A DNA stretch of 12,814 nucleotides from JBFYKJ01 sp041306005. GTDB taxonomy: Archaea; Altiarchaeota; Altiarchaeia; JAFGQM01. Positions 12,238 through 12,814 of this stretch are shown here, piece by piece; position 1 is the first letter of the stretch, and every line of letters starts with the position of its first letter. A program made the position numbers and the translations under genes. Location: assembly GCA_041306005.1 (NCBI GenBank), contig JBFYKJ010000004.1:1-12814 (forward strand), in the 5' to 3' direction. The notes beneath the pieces were generated by a model, which had not been told where the DNA came from, made no database searches, and worked only from the letters and a program-made list of their open reading frames with translations.

Positions 12238-12814
12238 ATGGTAAAAACGATCTGCATCGTGGGATTGGGCTATGTAGGCTTACCTACTGCAATAGCCTTC
12301 GCGGAAGCCGGCTACACGGTCATAGGCGCGGACATAAAGAAAGAGCGGATAGACAAGCTCAGCGCAGGCGTATCCCCGATATCCGAGATAATCGATGATG
12401 CGCGCATACAGAAGCTCATAAAAGCCGGCAGAATCAAATTCACGACCGACACGCCCCAGGCGGTCAGGGAGTCGGACGCCATCCTCATAACCGTCCCGAC
12501 GCCCATATACGAGGACTCTAAACTGCCGGACCTTCGCCCGGTCGAGGGCGCGTCTAAGGCGATAGCCGACGGGATGGGCAAGGGCAAATTAGTAGTCCTT
12601 GAGAGCACAGTCTACCCGGGCGTCACCGAGGAGATAGTCGCCGAGATAATCGGGAAGAAAACCGGTTTGAAGCCCGGCAAGGACTACGGCCTGGCTTACT
12701 GCCCGGAGAGGTACAACCCCGGGGACAAGGAGCACACGCTGGAGACGATGCATCGCGTTGTCGGCGCTATAGATGCCCACTGGCTTGACATCGCCGCCGA
12801 GATGTACTCAAAGA
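12238..12814 (+). CDS. UDP-N-acetylhexosamine 6-dehydrogenase, N-terminal part (3' end outside window)
   Basis: The first 192 residues belong to a UDP-glucose/GDP-mannose dehydrogenase family enzyme, which oxidises C6 of a UDP-sugar to a carboxylate with two NAD+. NAD-binding GLGYVGLP (9-16) is followed by VPTP (86-89), ESTVYPGVTEE (122-132) and AYCPERYNPGDKEHTLE (153-169). The PERxNPGD form resembles the UDP-GlcNAc/UDP-GalNAc dehydrogenases (WbpA, WbpO, TviB) more than UDP-glucose dehydrogenase; UDP-ManNAc dehydrogenase (WecC) remains possible. The catalytic cysteine lies beyond the window end, so intactness cannot be judged. The ATG is 4 nt after the epimerase stop, making it part of the same operon. 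Together they point to a uronic acid in the N-glycan, a common feature of archaeal glycans. Confidence 0.9.
   Translation, partial: MVKTICIVGLGYVGLPTAIAFAEAGYTVIGADIKKERIDKLSAGVSPISEIIDDARIQKLIKAGRIKFTTDTPQAVRESDAILITVPTPIYEDSKLPDLRPVEGASKAIADGMGKGKLVVLESTVYPGVTEEIVAEIIGKKTGLKPGKDYGLAYCPERYNPGDKEHTLETMHRVVGAIDAHWLDIAAEMYSK

Noticed and set aside
1..12814. tRNA/rRNA genes, insertion sequences or prophage genes
   Set aside because: I saw no cloverleaf-like sequence with a conserved T-arm, no rRNA segments and no transposase or phage motifs; gene-free gaps are all short.

Overview
The window is archaeal. The markers are an archaeal/eukaryotic-type transcription and translation cluster (Rpo7, Spt4, GTP-dependent dephospho-CoA kinase, S24e, S27ae), ABCE1/Rli1, an STT3/AglB oligosaccharyltransferase and an Alg7-like GlcNAc-1-phosphate transferase. 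Base composition is GC-rich, isoleucine is very often ATA, and Shine-Dalgarno sites are mostly weak or absent. Secreted proteins with CGDGxC...CxxCPxDCGxC cysteine repeats are common in DPANN archaea, so a Diapherotrites/Micrarchaeota-like lineage is my best guess. That placement is inference only.

Layout. 1-220: the C-terminal end of a membrane pyrophosphatase, followed by a hairpin/T-tract terminator. 304-525 (-): a small unknown basic protein. 566-580: a symmetric AT-rich element that could be a divergent promoter. 634-2545 (+): rpo7, spt4 (only 59 aa), GTP-dependent dephospho-CoA kinase, rps24e and rps27ae in tight order; a perfect 21-bp tandem duplication overlaps the last stop codon. 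2671-3726 (+): a secreted cysteine-rich protein with five N-glycosylation sequons. 3780-5606 (-): abcE1. 5661-6488 (+): a HAD phosphatase with a lysine-rich heptad-repeat N-terminal tail, overlapping the next gene by 8 nt. 6481-10314 (+): a very large AglB. 10342-11325: a GPT/Alg7-like lipid-linked sugar transferase. 11319-12233: a UDP-GlcNAc 4-epimerase-like SDR. 12238-window end: a partial UDP-HexNAc 6-dehydrogenase.

From 5661 onward the genes form one glycosylation operon. The epimerase and dehydrogenase would make a UDP-N-acetylhexosaminuronate, the GPT would load the first sugar phosphate on dolichyl phosphate, and AglB would transfer the finished glycan to Asn-X-Ser/Thr of exported proteins.

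The main discovery candidate is AglB itself (1277 aa). After a complete STT3 core with a cysteine-rich insertion it carries an extracytoplasmic FKBP-type prolyl isomerase domain. A tail follows that looks like thioredoxin-fold material: a cis-Pro half (GYPT) comes before a CGDC half, the reverse of normal thioredoxin order. This would be a single-chain glycosylation plus folding machine, functionally reminiscent of eukaryotic OST with its thioredoxin-fold Ost3/Ost6 (MagT1/TUSC3) subunits. The nearby cysteine-rich, sequon-rich secreted protein is a plausible type of client.
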